Assembly (NCBI GenBank): GCA_012861695.1
Contig: JAAOOA010000163.1
Coordinates: forward strand, 126,001 to 190,000
Reading direction: 5' to 3'
Length of the DNA stretch: 64,000 nucleotides
From: Trematomus loennbergii
Taxonomy: Eukaryota > Chordata > Actinopteri > Perciformes > Nototheniidae
Notes under the pieces: model-generated
The model's database searches: none
What the model was told of the DNA's origin: nothing
What the model saw: the letters and a program-made list of their open reading frames with translations, nothing else
Shown: one piece after another, positions 1 to 11,812 of the stretch
How the letters are laid out: each line of letters opens with the position of its first letter
Position numbering within the stretch: position 1 is the first letter of the stretch
Position numbers and translations under genes: made by a program

Positions 1-700
1 AAAAGTGTTTATATACAGTAGTGTTTCAAAAAAAGTATGTATTTGTTTATTTCTTGCGGCGGAAAAAACATCCACAAGATTGCAGGATTGAATCCCAACT
101 CTGTCAGTATTGAAGTGTATAATATATAGAACATGAGAGGAATAAAAGTGCTTGTGTTGCATATCTTCATTAGATATTGACTGATAAGACTTGTGTTATA
201 CAGTTAACTATTAATACGTTTCTATTAAATATTAAGTACAACTTATTTACTTCTTTCAAGTTTATTAAATACTTTTTTTAAATCAGGGATAGTTTTTAAG
301 TCACCAATATGGACTTTTATTGAAGCTCATTGTTTGTGTGCTGTGGATAAATAATTAAAATATAACCATTACATTAATATCAACTAAGGTATAGGTTTTT
401 ATAATTATTTTGTTTTTGGCTTTCGAACAGGTGAACGAAAAACTATAGTATTCTAAACATAGCACTCCACTACAATTATTGGACAGACACTAGGTATACT
501 TGAAAAAGCCAAACCTTTATTTTAAATTAGTTAAACATAATAACATTTAAAACAGTAGTAAAACGGTACAACAAAATAATGATAATAACACTCGTAAATA
601 GAAGATAAACATTATTATATACAATTTATACATATTATATAATATATATATATATAATATATATACACACATAACTATAAAACTGTAAACCAAACTATAT
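1..700. other. AT-rich non-coding DNA
   Basis: I see no gene. The stretch is strongly AT-rich and ends in an imperfect (TA)n tract at about 630-665. No terminal repeats or splice-bounded exons were recognised. Confidence 0.5.
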
Positions 701-747
701 ACATAATTAAGTGTCAATGCCTATGGGGGCGGATATACTTTTCACTT

Positions 748-1954
748 TTTGTTTTTCATGTCCTTCAGCCACTGCTCCTTTGGCAAAGCCTCAACCAAGG
801 GGCAGTAAACAACTCCCTTGTACTGGCTGTGTCCAGTTTCCGCTGTGCGAAATTTCCCACACTTTTTGCACGTGTTGTGCACAACCTTGCGGGTCAGCTT
901 TCGGGTGCTGGAGCAGGAATAGGAGCAGGAAGAACAGAGGAGAGGCTGGCATTCAGAGCCTGTGGAGCAGCGACCTGGACCGGCACCTGTGAGGTCACTG
1001 GATTAAAAATCCAGGAGCAATGGCCCAAAGGTGAAGCAGGGAAGAGCTGTCGCTGCCGCACCATCTGAGGGCCAGAGGGAAGCTGGGGTGGAGCAGGGAA
1101 TAGCTGCCGCACCATCTGAGGGCCAGAGGGAAGCTGGGGTGGAGCAGGGAATAGCTGCCGCACCATCTGAGGGCCAGAGGGAAGCTGGGGTGGAGCAGGG
1201 AATAGCTGCCGCACCATCTGAGGGCCAGAGGGAAGCTGGGTGGAGCAGGGAATAGCTGCCCACCATCTGAGGGCCAGAGGATGGAGCAGGGAATAGCTGC
1301 AGCTGGGGAGCAGCTTTACAGTTGCCGGTGTTGCTGTTGTGGGCGAGGCCTTCCTCTTTAGCTTTGCCTGGCCAACGGTGCTACTTGGAAGGATGTAATG
1401 GTAAGCAACACCTGGCTGGGGGGCTGCTGATTGGGGGCGAACATTGGCAGGGGAAGAGGGTCAGATGCCACAGACAGGCGGCTAGGCAAAACCAGCCCCT
1501 GCAACACCACTGCATGGTCTTCCCTTTTCACCCTCTTATTGTGCCACTGCACTAGGGTGGTGTGGCTCACGTCCACCAGCTGCAGGGTGGTCTGCTGCAT
1601 AACTGTCCCATTGGACAGAATGCGGCGCCTGATTTTCCTGTAGTCCTCCAGGATGAGATCCCATCTTGACACTGTGCCAGTCCCCCTCTTCCTGGGACTA
1701 CGGTGGATTACACAGAGCCTGACAAAGATTGCCTCAATCAGGAGGCAGCAATCTGGCCACTGTGCAAGTGGGGCAGTGGTGGTGAGAGCATGCCTCTTCA
1801 AACTCTCCACCCCTGGAGTGAACTCCTGCTTCTTTTTAGGAGACCTGAACCGCCCTGTGTGCAGCCTGCTTTGATGTCTGGCAGCAAAAACCACCCTTTG
1901 CTTGTCATAGTCCAGCAGGTTCAGCCACAGAGCAACCTGAGGGAGGGAGAACAC
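748..1954 (-). pseudogene. broken repeat-type ORF with C-terminal CxKCG...GHSQYKG motif
   Basis: The minus strand carries an open stretch of about 198 codons (1954 to 1358), with a segment reading TTLQLVDVSHTTLVQWHN. Further down, in another frame at about 909-755, it reads KVVHNTCKKCGKFRTAETGH followed by SQYKGVVYCP and a KEQWL ending. The two parts are separated by a 51-bp minisatellite and lie in different frames, so the locus is broken as given. I recall similar CxxCG/GHSQYKG tails in uncharacterised, repetitive fish proteins, but I do not know the function. The paired cysteines suggest a small zinc-binding knuckle; that is inference. It could be part of a DNA transposon or a decayed repetitive gene. 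Confidence 0.45.
1031..1300. repeat. 51-bp minisatellite, about five copies
   Basis: A GC-rich 51-bp unit, beginning gctgccgcaccatctgaggg, repeats about five times in direct orientation; the last copies are shortened. Because 51 is a multiple of three, the minus strand reads it as a 17-residue repeat (QMVRQLFPAPPQLPSGP). The later, shorter units break the frame. The repeat lies inside the broken ORF at 748-1954. Confidence 0.85.
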
Positions 1955-1959
1955 AGCAC

Positions 1960-2760
1960 ATAAGACAAGAATATCTCAAATTGTGAACTTGTATATGCAC
2001 AGAGGAAAAGCAGCTTGACTGTTCATGATCCTGACCTGCTGGTTTGTTAGGACCATAGTCAGCTGGTTCCTGAGCTCCACCAGACACTCTGCCAAGCTGT
2101 CCACACCTCCCACACACAAAGTGAATTACACACAAAACGAACACACAGCCTTCATGGGCTGTCAGAAATATAAAAACTTTATAAAATGGCAGTGAAAGGA
2201 TCAGAAAAAGTTTCTGTGGAGAGTTGAGTTCTGCAGGTACATCCTGCAGACCTTGAAGGCAGCCCAGGGGTTTTCCTTAGTTTAGGAGGAGCCCCTGAAT
2301 GCAGCACAGGGGTTTACCTTCATTTAGCAGGAATTTCCATAGACCCCCATGTTAAAATGCCCAACTTTACAGCAGAAAAAAACATGTTTCTACCCCTGGA
2401 TGCAGGAAATATTATTATGGATATAGTTAGATTCCACCTTCATGATTATGAATCTGTGAGTGAATTGTTTTATAACGCGACCCTTTTATTTATATTAGGT
2501 CTTAATGTTTTTGCATAAATTAGGGCGTGGTCACTTTGATGGACAGGTACGTGCCTCACTGTCAGCTGACAACAACTTGTCCACTCTGCTAGGCTACAAC
2601 GTTAGCTAGTTGTAGTTACTGTACTTGACCCTTTAGCCATGTTCGTGGTGATTGTGCCAGTTTCCAATACAGGGTCAGCTGACAACTCGGCCTATGGTTA
2701 GTCGAAGCCTACGGCCTATGTTAAAGGACTTGTAGAGCGGGTTGATGATGGTAACAGATT
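1960..2760. other. non-coding interval
   Basis: No convincing coding segment. Mixed composition with two related pieces reading cccaggggttttcctta and cacaggggtttaccttc at about 2265 and 2305. Probably decayed repeat DNA. Confidence 0.4.
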
Positions 2761-2779
2761 CTTTGTGATTCTTCCTTTT

Positions 2780-4560
2780 TTTTGGCTACTGATTCTGCAT
2801 ACTTTCAAGCTTCAGACACAATTCCATCAGATTAATGATAAAAACTTAGAGGACATTATTCAACTTCTGAAATCCTCCTCCTGCTGCCTTGATATTATTC
2901 CAACAGGATTTTTCAAAGATGTTTTTCATCTTGCATGGCCTCAGATCTACTTCATATAGTAAACACATCTCTTCACTCAGGTATTTTTCCAGAGGCCCTG
3001 AAAACTGCAGTCATTAAACCGCTCTTAAAAAAGAATAATCTAGATGCTCAGTAATGAACAATTACAGGCCAATATCAAACCTGCCAGGTAAAATCATTGA
3101 AAAAGTTGTATTTCAACAGTTGAGTAACTTCTTGCATTTAAATAACTGTTTGGATGTGTTCCAGTCAGGATTTCGTCCAAACCACAGCACTGAGACTGCT
3201 CTTGTAAAGGTCTTCAATGACATCCACTTAAACACAGACAGTGGCAGAACTTCAGTGTTAGTATTATTAGATCTCAGTGCTGCGTTTGACACTGTTGACC
3301 ACAACATATTACTAGACCGACTAGAAAACTGGGTGGGACTTTCGGCAACAGTTCTAAATTGGTTTGAGTCCTACTTAAAGGACAGAAAAAACTTTGTTTC
3401 TATAGGTAAATACACATCTGAGTTGACAAATATGACATGTGGGGTACCTCAAGGCTCCATCTTGGGGCCTCTTCTCTTTAACATCTACATGCTACCACTG
3501 GCTCAGATAATGAAAAACAACAAAATAAGTTACCATAGCTATGCGGATGACACACAAATTTACGTAACAATTTCACCAGGAGATTATGCTCCAATTCAAA
3601 CACTGAGTAAGTGCATTGAACAAATCAATGACTGGATGTGTCAGAACTTTCTCCAATTAAACAAAGATAAAACTGAGGTAATGGTTTTTGGAGCCAAGGC
3701 AGAACGTATAAAAGTTAGCGCTGAGCTTCAGTCTGCAATGTTCAAAACAACAGATAAAGCCAGAAATCTAGGTGTAGTCATGGACTCTGACCTGAGTTTC
3801 AACAGTCACATTAAAACAGTTACTAAATCAGCCTACTATCACCTAAAGAACATATCTAGGATTAAAGACTAATGTCACAGCAGGATTTGGAAAAACTTGT
3901 CCATGCTTTTATCTTCAGTAGACTCGACTACTGCAATGGTGTCTTTACAGGCCTCACTAAAAAATCTATTAGAAAGCTGCAGCTAATTCAGAACGCCGCT
4001 GCTCGAGTCCTCACTAACACTAAGAAAGTGGATCACATCACTCCTGTTCTGAAGTCCTTACACTGGCTTCCTGTGTGTCAAAGAATAGATTTCAAAATGT
4101 TGCTGGTTTATAAAGCTTTGAATGGTTTAGGCCCAAAATACATGTCTGACCTACTGCTAAATTATGAACCATCCAGAACTCTCAGGTCTTCAGGGACTGG
4201 TCAGCTTTCTGTCCCCAGAGTCAGAACTAAACATGGAGAAGCAGCATTCAGTTATTATGCTCCAAATATCTGGAACAAACTCCCAGAAACCTGCAGGTCC
4301 GCTGCAACTCTTACTACTTTTAAATCCAGGCTGAAGACTTTTCTTTTTGCCGCTGCTTTTAATTGAACTATTCACATCTTAAACTGCACTGTAACTTTTA
4401 TCCATGTATTTTTTCTTTTAATGTTTATTTTATTATCTTTTCTTTTTAATGACTGATTTTAAATGCCATTTTTAATGTCTTCCATTTTTGTAAAGCACTT
4501 TGAATTACCTTGTGTTGAAAGGTGCTATATAAATAAACTTGCCTTGCCTTGCCTTGCCTT
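2780..4560 (+). mobile_element. 5'-truncated L2/CR1-type LINE with (TTGCC)n tail
   Basis: Degenerate non-LTR retrotransposon ORF2. Reverse-transcriptase hallmarks appear in order: NNYRPISNLPGKIIEKV at about 3057, SGFRPNHSTETAL at about 3166, LVLLDLSAAFDTVDHN at about 3260, GVPQGSILGPLLF at about 3440, and the catalytic YADDTQIY at about 3540. The C-terminal part continues from 3872 in a different frame to [15 protein letters not shown] at 4366. At the 5' side an in-frame stop lies at 3051-3053 and the frame is broken again near 2960, so the copy is inactive. The 3' tail has a tgctatataaataaac motif and ends in repeated TTGCC (4540-4560), as expected for fish L2-like LINEs. The endonuclease domain is missing. 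Confidence 0.85.
3054..3872 (+). pseudogene. LINE reverse-transcriptase fragment (272 aa open)
   Basis: The longest open piece of the LINE at 2780-4560. It covers the RT fingers and palm, including the YADD catalytic box. It lacks the N-terminal endonuclease, is interrupted upstream by a stop, and is followed by a frame change at 3872, where a 164-codon C-terminal piece continues. It codes for a dead copy of a retrotransposon polymerase, not a host gene. Other short fragments of the same family sit at 32010-32110 and 51462-51543. Confidence 0.85.
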
Positions 4561-4802
4561 CAGAATCCATTCAAATTTTGGGATTTTCTCAACTTTTGTC
4601 TGTTATCTTTTTACATTACCAGTAAATGGGAGCAATCTTCCACTTGAAACGCACTGTATGCACTTTATATGCATACAAAACTGCAATTACAACAGCATGT
4701 CCTTAAGTGCCTTTTATAGATATATATTTTTATGATGCACACAATACTAACCTATTCAAAATAATATTGACACTTCAGCACCTTCATGTGTATCAGTTAG
4801 AA

Positions 4803-5309
4803 CAGTGGTTCTCATCTGGTGGGTTGCGACCCAAAAGTGGGTCGCGGACCCGTTTCGAGTGGGTCGCAGATGTGTGAGTTAAGAAAAGAAAAATTGAAAA
4901 AAAAGAAAAATCCCTTTTATTTTGAAGGCATGGTTTTCTAATGCTGTGCATGCAGTAGGCGTTGGACTGGAAGTACCGGAGACCATAAAAGGTTTTGAAA
5001 ACGTCTTCATCCTCTCAATAAAACATCTTTGCTGATGTTTTTTCGAGTCTTCTGGCCAATCAGAATCAAGATTGTTGCCGGAAGTCCCCACGGAGAATAA
5101 CTCTGCGGTAGAACTATTCTTTATACATCCATGGGTACAACTTCAGATAAAAATGAACACTTAATGAAATATGACCCCCGGTTTGATGATTGACAGGTCA
5201 CAAAACAATGGGGGCTATCTACCCTTACCCACAATTTAAAGTAATTCACACAGACTCTCTCCTCTTTGCTCTTCTCTCTGTGAGGAGCAGCAAGTTCAGC
5301 TGTCAGAGT
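4803..5309 (+). mobile_element. left half of a hAT-like element
   Basis: Starts with a terminal sequence CAGTGGTTCTCATCTGGTGG followed by a gtgggtcgcg repeat. It is collinear with the left half of the complete element at 10830-11754, sharing gcatgcagtaggcgttggac, catccatgggtacaacttc and tgatgattgacaggtcac. After about 5309 the match stops and the duplicated block begins, so this copy is truncated or its right half was replaced. Confidence 0.65.
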
Positions 5310-5310
5310 T

Positions 5311-7956
5311 GGCAAACAGGTTGGCTTAAGTGTATTCTTAAAATATATATTTATATAGCGCTTAGTGCTCAAAGACGCTTCACTAAATAAGTGTAAACTT
5401 CTTCCCACCCCTTTTTGGATGTGTAATTAGGTAGATTATTTGTTTATATATAATTTGTAAGTCAATAATATTGTTGTTTATCAATGTAATAATGCTTAAG
5501 TTTGTTCAGTATCATAATTCTCTTGTTCATTCCAATAGTATTATTATTTTTGTACAGTATTATTGTTTTACACGTTCTAAATAAATAAAAAAATAAAATG
5601 TCTGTTACTTCCTGTCTTGTCTATGTGGCAAAACGTTCACATTGACGCTCTTTAACAAAATGTACCTTCCATTACATGTACATTTCTTCCATACTTCACT
5701 TTAAGTACTAATACTGCAGTTTACATATTTGTTGTTGCATGCTGTATGCAGACAATTACAACTTTACACCTCAATCTGAGACCATTTGCTCTTCCCCTAT
5801 AGCTGTTGTGCAAAGGATTGTGGGTCAGAAGTAAAAGTACTATCACTTTTTTAACATTGTGTTAAAGTAGATGGGAATTGTCCCTTCATTAGTGTATTAT
5901 TTGTCAGATAGTTTATAAATGTTTTATCTGCACGGTCAATATTTTCTACTTTTTAATGCTGTTTTATTTCTATTTTGAGATGTTTACATTTTAGAATTGT
6001 TATGATCAATGCCTTGTTTTTTATGCTGCTGCAACGCAAACAATTCCCAATTCCCAATTTGAGATCAATAAAGTACCAAAGTAGGTGGTTGTAAAATACC
6101 TTTTTTACAATTGAAACATCTACAAGAACAATACAACTTGGCTTTCAGATATTTCATGATTTACCCTTAGGAACAGGTGCATACAAAACACAAAATAAAC
6201 AAATCAAAAAGAGACGAGAACATTTAAACATGAAATAAACAAAAATAAAATACATTGAAAAGGGCTAAGGCTTTGTATGTAAATCATATTCCTCTATTAC
6301 GCTCAACAATCAACAAAACTCAGGATTACATTTATTAAAATTAAGTTATAAAATGTACAAAAAAGTAAAAAAAACAATGTCCCTTTGAGACAAGCTGCTT
6401 CCATAATAGTGGCGATCTGCTCTGCTTCTGCTCAAACTGTACGCTTGCACAATGCACTCAGATAGGAGCGCACTGGACAGTCGGCCCCGGTTGACAGTCG
6501 CATCGGGAACAGGGGGCCACGTCCCTCCCCCGAGGAGGGAGAGAGGGCGCAGCGAGCACTTTGTCCACGGCCCCGGGAAGTGGCGAGGTCCGGGTCAGTC
6601 CGGGTCCTTCTCCAGGTCTTTTTTTAATTCATTGTTATATTTCAGATTCCTCCGCGTACCACTAGCGGGAGCCACAGGTTGAGAACCACTGCATTAGATA
6701 TTCGTTTCAAAGCAACTTTGCTTCACTGATTCAAGTATTTACTATTTGAATGTCCAAACTGAGACAGTTTTGAAAGTAAAATGTTGGTATTGATGAGAAT
6801 CCTTTACATGACGACAGCATGTGTGACCAGAGGGACAGAAAACACTGGACTGCGCCCGAAACTTGTAAGACTTTTCTTTGCCAACATGTATGTCTATGTT
6901 TGGCCGTGGGAAATGTATTTACTGTAAAATGACATGGCACGTTATGGAATTAATTAGTTTAATACAATTACTGAAACAAAATCAACATCAACATTAGATA
7001 TTCTTTCAGAGCAACTTTGCTTCACTGATTCAAGTATTTACTATTTTAATGTCCAAACTGAGACCGTTTTTGAAAGTATAGGCTAAAATGTGGGAATCGA
7101 TGAGAATCCTTTACATGACGACAGCATGTTAGACCAGGAAGACAGAAAACACTGGACAGCGCCCGTGGTTCGATCCCGCGAGGAGACAGAGAACAGTAAG
7201 AATTCTGTAGAAGAATTGTTGTTCGAAGTAACCACTGAGCTAAGCCAGCGCAGCTTTTCACTCTGTGGGTGGCTTTATAAACACGATAAGAATGACGCGT
7301 TGCTTGTGACATCCATATAAGGAAGAGGAAGAAGATGAACCTTTATTAATGAATGAGGGAAATTAATATTTTTCCTGTCCAGAAATGCATCGTGGATACA
7401 AATTACAATTGCATGTAGCCTAGAATAAATGCAAAAACAAATAAATATGTGACTATAAAAAAAGGAAATATTAAACAAAACATGTAAGACTTTTCTTTCC
7501 AAACATTTATGTGTTTATGTTTGTTCGTGGGAAAGTATATTTACCTTAAAATGACATGGCACAGTATTAAATTATTTAGTTTAATACAATTTAATGTACT
7601 GAAACAAAATCTAAATCTACATTAGATATTCTTTCAAAGCAACTTTGCTTCACTGATTCAAGTATTTACTATTTTAATGTCCAAACTAAGACATATTTTG
7701 AAAGTAAAATGTTGGTAATGATGAGAATCCTTTACATGACGAGAGCATGTCAGACCAGGAAGACAGAAAACACTGGACAGCGCCGTGGTTCGATCCCGCG
7801 AGGAGACAGAGAATAGGAAGAATTCGAGATTGCTTGTTGTTCGAAGTAACCACTGAGCTAAACCAGCGCGGACATTCAGGCAGGTGGGTGGCTTTATAAA
7901 CATGACAAGAATGACGTTTTCCTTGTGACATCCTTATAAGGAATACAAGGAAGTCA
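5311..7956 (+). repeat. segmental duplication, copy A
   Basis: A long block that recurs in direct orientation at 15757-19533. The two copies share ttggcaaacaggttggctta at the left edge. They are nearly identical from the cccacccctttttggatg motif (about 5405 and 16535) to the gttgagaaccactg motif (about 6690 and 17815). They then continue through three SINE-bearing repeat units. The copies differ by indels: copy B carries extra sequence between 15792 and 16512, and copy A has lost part of its first SINE unit near 6860. Confidence 0.85.
6694..7956 (-). repeat. tRNA-derived SINE units in tandem (array A, three units)
   Basis: Three units beginning ttagatattc.ttcaaagcaac start near 6694, 6996 and 7620. 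On the minus strand the second and third carry an RNA polymerase III-like promoter. A box A (TAGCTCAGTGG) lies at 7232-7242 and 7850-7860, and a box B matching GWTCRANNC (GATCGAACC) at 7167-7175 and 7787-7795. The boxes are about 55 bases apart, as in tRNA genes. The first unit has lost the promoter part. No intact tRNA cloverleaf is present, so these are tRNA-derived repeats and not tRNA genes. Confidence 0.65.
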
Positions 7957-8333
7957 ATCGTTCTTCCAATCCATAACTGCATCGTGGATAAAGAATATTG
8001 AGAACAAAAAGTGACAAATGCTGCTCTTCATTATTCCTGCTATATTTGACGAGTGATACAAATATTTGTTACCACAAGTTATTAAGGAAACTGACACTGT
8101 TGGACTCGGTACTAGTTTGACTTCTACCAGAAATAAAATGAAGTACTTTTATTGTGTACTTTGTGAGTAATCCTCTGTCAGAGTCCCCTCCATACATAAT
8201 GCGATACATTACGATAGTTGTTGACAATAGGGGCGGTGCGGTGTATACTTCTGAAGGTTTTACAATAACCAACTTTTATATTACCCACTGTAATTTGAGA
8301 TCCCTATTGGTAACGGGGGCGTTTTATGAGTTT

Positions 8334-8526
8334 GGGGAGGCGTGTGTCGCAGTGGACTCGTGCGTTGGTGTTCGGATCAGGGGAGCACAGGTTCAAACCC
8401 CACTGCAGTCAGCATGTCGTTGTGTCCCTGGGCAAGACACTTCACCCCAAATTACTCCTAGGGATTGTCCATAGTATTGAGTATGTAAATCGCTTTGGAT
8501 AAAAGCGTCAAACAAGTGACATGTAA
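8334..8526 (+). mobile_element. tRNA-headed SINE with CTTTGGATAAAAGCGTC tail
   Basis: Head gtgtgtcgcagtggactcgtg (box A-like) and gcacaggttcaaacccc (box B-like), then body tgtcgttgtgtccctgggca, and the 3' tail cgctttggataaaagcgtc. The tail is a very common fish SINE end that is thought to pair with a LINE reverse transcriptase. This is the most complete copy in the window. Others are at 10733-11812 (split) and 31817-31980 (reverse). Confidence 0.8.
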
Positions 8527-8940
8527 TGTTTATGCGTTGCATGGTTTCAGTGTATTGTTTTAATATAGACACCTAAATGATATCATAATTTGCTTTAACT
8601 CAGTATTATATGAATATATGTATAAGTGTGTGTTTATGTGATGCAGGAGGGATGTTGTTTGACTTGCACTGTAGTTTGCTCTAACACTTGTTATTTTACT
8701 TAGATGAGCACTAAACCCAAAACCCACAAAGCGATGGGAGATGCTGAATGGCTGGCCCGGCTGAAGGCCTTTGCTAACTCTGGAGTTTGGCCTATTGGAA
8801 AGAAAACATCCAGAATATATTATTTAGTCATTATTAATTATTTATATTGTTATCATTAATCAGCGGTCTGTACTACTGGATTAACAACGTGTCACATGTT
8901 GTGAATTGACCAATCAGAATCGAGTATTCAACTAAACTGT

Positions 8941-9060
8941 GTAATAAATTAGGGATAATGTGCAGCGAGGCGGTCATTATGGGGTCATTATCTTGATCAT
9001 CTTGAAGGGTGTTCTTTTCCCCATAATGGCCAAGTCGCTGCACATTATCCCGCTTATTAC
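8941..9060. repeat. long hairpin repeat, copy 1
   Basis: Inverted repeat with arms of about 40 bases. The left arm includes gggataatgtgcagcga at 8952 and the right arm tcgctgcacattatccc at 9035-9051. They enclose about 35 bases and are flanked outside by taataa/ttatta. The same hairpin recurs at 27424-27565 with longer arms, and the flanking gaccaatcagaatcgagtat motif (8908) recurs at 28117. This identifies a dispersed palindromic element. Confidence 0.8.
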
Positions 9061-9744
9061 ACGGCCAGATACTAAACAAACTAACGACTTGACTCCCAAT
9101 TATACTTGAAATGATTTGATTGACTTAAAAATTATCGTATTTCTTCGGCTAAGAAAGAAAAACTCAGTTCCACGGCACATCAACGGCTGGAACTGCGACA
9201 ACAACAACAACTTTACGGCAGCACTGTCCAAGTAGCTATAATTTCTGATCCACTAACAAGTCCTTAAACTCTACAGAGCCACTTCTTCAGGATTGCGTGA
9301 CCATGGTTGAATTTTAGTGTTTTTATTTAAATGGAAAAATGTATCGAGACGATCTTTTTAATCTCTGTTAAATTGCATTGTGCTGTAAAATATGGCTAAA
9401 AACCTGGATGTAATTTTTTTTTCCAGTGAAACAAAGTTATTTTAATTAAATAAATAAGTTATCCAATTAAGTTATATGTATTTGGAGTCATAGGAGTGCT
9501 ATAAATAACAATACATTTGTAAAATAATAAGGAATGGGGCAGAATGTAAAGAGGTATACACAAAAGAAGAGATAGGTGAATAAAACACGTGGAAATGTAA
9601 GAGATGTAAATAAAAGACTAAATATGTAATAAAAAACAATACATATTAAGTCTGTGTACCTTCGGTTCAATTGTCTTTCTTTCTTAAACCAGTAAACAGA
9701 AAAGCGACTGCGTTTTTATTTTCGTTTTTTACCTTAAACTTAAT

Positions 9745-10165
9745 ATAATACTCTGTTACAGTAAAAGTCCTGCATTCAAAATGTTCCTCAAGTCAAAGTA
9801 TAAAAGTATTATCATCAAAATATAGTGAAAGTAGCGACAGTAAAAGTAGTCATTGTGCAGATTGGTCCATTTCAGAATAATATATATGATATGTTTTATA
9901 ATGATTGATCATGAAAGTGTTCTCAAAGCTGGTAAAGGTGCAGCTAGTTTGAATGACTTTGTATACTGCAGGGTAGCTTGTGGATTTACTCCAGGTGGAA
10001 CTAAAGTCTGATTTAACACTTGATTATATTTCACATCATTCATCCACATCTGTAAAGTAACTAAAGGTATTAGATACATGTAGTGGAGTACAAGTACACC
10101 ATTTACCTCTGAACTGTAGTAGAAAAAAAATGATACGCATAAAATGGAAATACTCAAGTAAAGTT
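9745..10165 (-). repeat. dispersed repeat 'R1' (CAAGTAC-type), copy 1
   Basis: A 0.4-kb non-coding repeat found three times in the window: here, at 13518-14362 in the opposite orientation, and at 40704-41215 in this orientation. All copies contain the strings ctggtaaaggtgcagctagt and gtggatttactccaggtgg. Short ORFs in it are artefacts. It ends next to the TTAA element that starts at 10184. Confidence 0.75.
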
Positions 10166-10183
10166 CCTAAGAAATGTGCTTAA

Positions 10184-10561
10184 AGGTGGGGTAGGTAAGT
10201 TTGAGAAACCGGCTCGAGATACACTTTTTGTTATATTCCATGGAATGCTCTTAACATCCCGATAGCAATGAATATCTGAAGAGCTTTGACAACAAATCCA
10301 TAACAAAATGTCATCTGTGGAAGCCGTAGTACTGTAAAAAGCACGACCAATCATCTGAGCCGGCCCGGCTAAAATAACTGGATGGCCTACCTGCCTGTCA
10401 GCCTTCCATCTGTGCACAGACTTATCTCGTGCCCTCATTGGTCATGTGCGCGTTCGTGTGTGTTGGAGGAGGGGCTCTGTAAGGAAGTGGCAGATTTTTT
10501 CCGGCTGTGTATTTTCAGATTCTAGCGATCTCGAGCTGGTTCCTCCAAAATTACCCCACCT
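10184..10561 (+). mobile_element. TTAA-flanked (piggyBac-like) MITE, copy 1
   Basis: Terminal inverted repeats AGGTGGGGTAGGTAAGTTT and (reverse) CCAAAATTACCCCACCT. The left flank is TTAA (10180-10183) and the right flank TTGA, one base from TTAA. A TTAA target duplication is the signature of piggyBac-type transposition. No transposase is encoded. Relatives are at 18887-19058 and 52239-52371. Confidence 0.75.
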
Positions 10562-10687
10562 TTGAGGACAGAACTTCACTCAAAGTCAACTTTATTATCA
10601 ATATCTCTGATTGTGTTACAAACAGGGAGACCACAATTCAGTTTCACACTGTCCCAAAGATTACAAATATATACAAAAGAATATACA

Positions 10688-10699
10688 CATATATATATA

Positions 10700-10734
<35 letters not shown>

Positions 10735-10735
10735 G
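10688..10735. repeat. (AT)n microsatellite
   Basis: Nearly pure (TA)n dinucleotide run immediately before the 5'-truncated SINE at 10733. Confidence 0.9.
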
Positions 10736-11812
10736 CACAGGTTCAAACCCCACTGCAGTCAGCATGTCGTTGTGTCCCTGATACACTTCACCCCAAATTG
10801 CTCCTGTGGGGATTGCCCACAGTATAGAGCAGTAGTTCTCAACTGGTGGGTCGCGACCCAAAAGTGGGTCGCGGACCCGTTTCAAGTGGGTCGCGGATGT
10901 GTGAGTGAAGAAAAAAAAGTTGAAAAAAAAATTGGAATTTTTTTTTTTTTTTAGAAAAAATGCCAACTTTTATTTTGAAGGACCGATTTTCTAACGCTGT
11001 GCATGCAGTAGGCGTTGGACTGGAAGTACCGGAGACCATACATGGTTTTGAAAACTTCTGTCACGTAGTGATCATCTTCTCAATAAAACATCTCTGCTGA
11101 TGTTTTTTCGAGTCTTCTGGCCAATCAGAATCAAGATTGTTAATAATAACTGAGGTAGAACTACTCTTTATACATCCATGGGTACAACTTCAGATAAAAA
11201 TGAACACATAATGAAATATGACCCCCGGTTTGATGATTGACAGGTCACAGAACAATGGGAGCTATCTACCCTTATCCACAATTTAAAGTAAGTCACACAG
11301 ACTATCTCCTCTTTACTCTTCTCTCAGCAAGCTGTCAGAACTAAGTGAAAAACAAACAATGGCATAAAATATTATTAATATGTCGGGTAGTAATACATTT
11401 ATTTATTTCTTCTCAGAGTGTACCAGAATGCGTAGTTTGTTAGTATTTCTAAAAATCTCCTGGGGGAGAATCCCCCCAGACCCCCCTGCTGGGGTTGGGT
11501 TTTCAGCATGTGTGCCTTTTTATATAGTTCAGCTTTGATTCCATCATCTCATTAAACCTTTTTAAAAGCATACTTTAGTTCTGTGAAGGGATATATGCAC
11601 TGTACTTCACTTTTATTAATATTGTATTCTGAAAAGCTAATATATTACAGCACGATTTTTTGTTGAATAGATTTGAGTGCTTCAAAATGTTGGGTCGCGA
11701 TGTATTGACCAAGTAAAAAGTGGGTCCCGAGGCCTAACCAGTTGAGAACCACTGGTATAGAGTATGTAAGTCGCTTTGGATAAAAGCGTCTAACAAATAA
11801 CATGTAATGTAA
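10733..11812 (+). mobile_element. SINE split by a hAT insertion
   Basis: The body of the SINE (cacaggttcaaaccccactg onwards) runs to 10829. Its tail (agtatgtaagtcgctttgga and onwards) resumes at 11755 and ends at about 11812. The two halves join perfectly if the 925-bp element at 10830-11754 is removed, as shown by the intact copy at 8334-8526. The tRNA head of this copy is missing. Confidence 0.85.
10830..11754 (+). mobile_element. complete non-autonomous hAT element with exact TSD
   Basis: Ends are CAGTAGTTCTCAACTGGT and, inverted, CAGTGGTTCTCAACTGGT. The 8-bp target duplication GTATAGAG is exact on both sides (10822-10829 and 11755-11762). An 8-bp duplication and CAG...CTG ends are typical of hAT transposons. 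No transposase reading frame is seen. It contains runs of A/T at 10909-10965 and several gtgggtcgcg motifs near both ends. Confidence 0.9.

Noticed and set aside
894..1266. Pro-rich peptide QLFPAPPQLPSGP as a separate gene
   Set aside because: It is the 51-bp minisatellite read on the minus strand and has no start or splice context.
7167..7242. Possible tRNA gene (box A and box B)
   Set aside because: No acceptor stem or anticodon arm; boxes occur in several repeat units, so it is a tRNA-derived SINE.
9909..10157. Small protein [19 protein letters not shown] seen three times
   Set aside because: It is the translation of non-coding repeat R1; copies do not show codon-type conservation and the DNA outside the frame is equally conserved.
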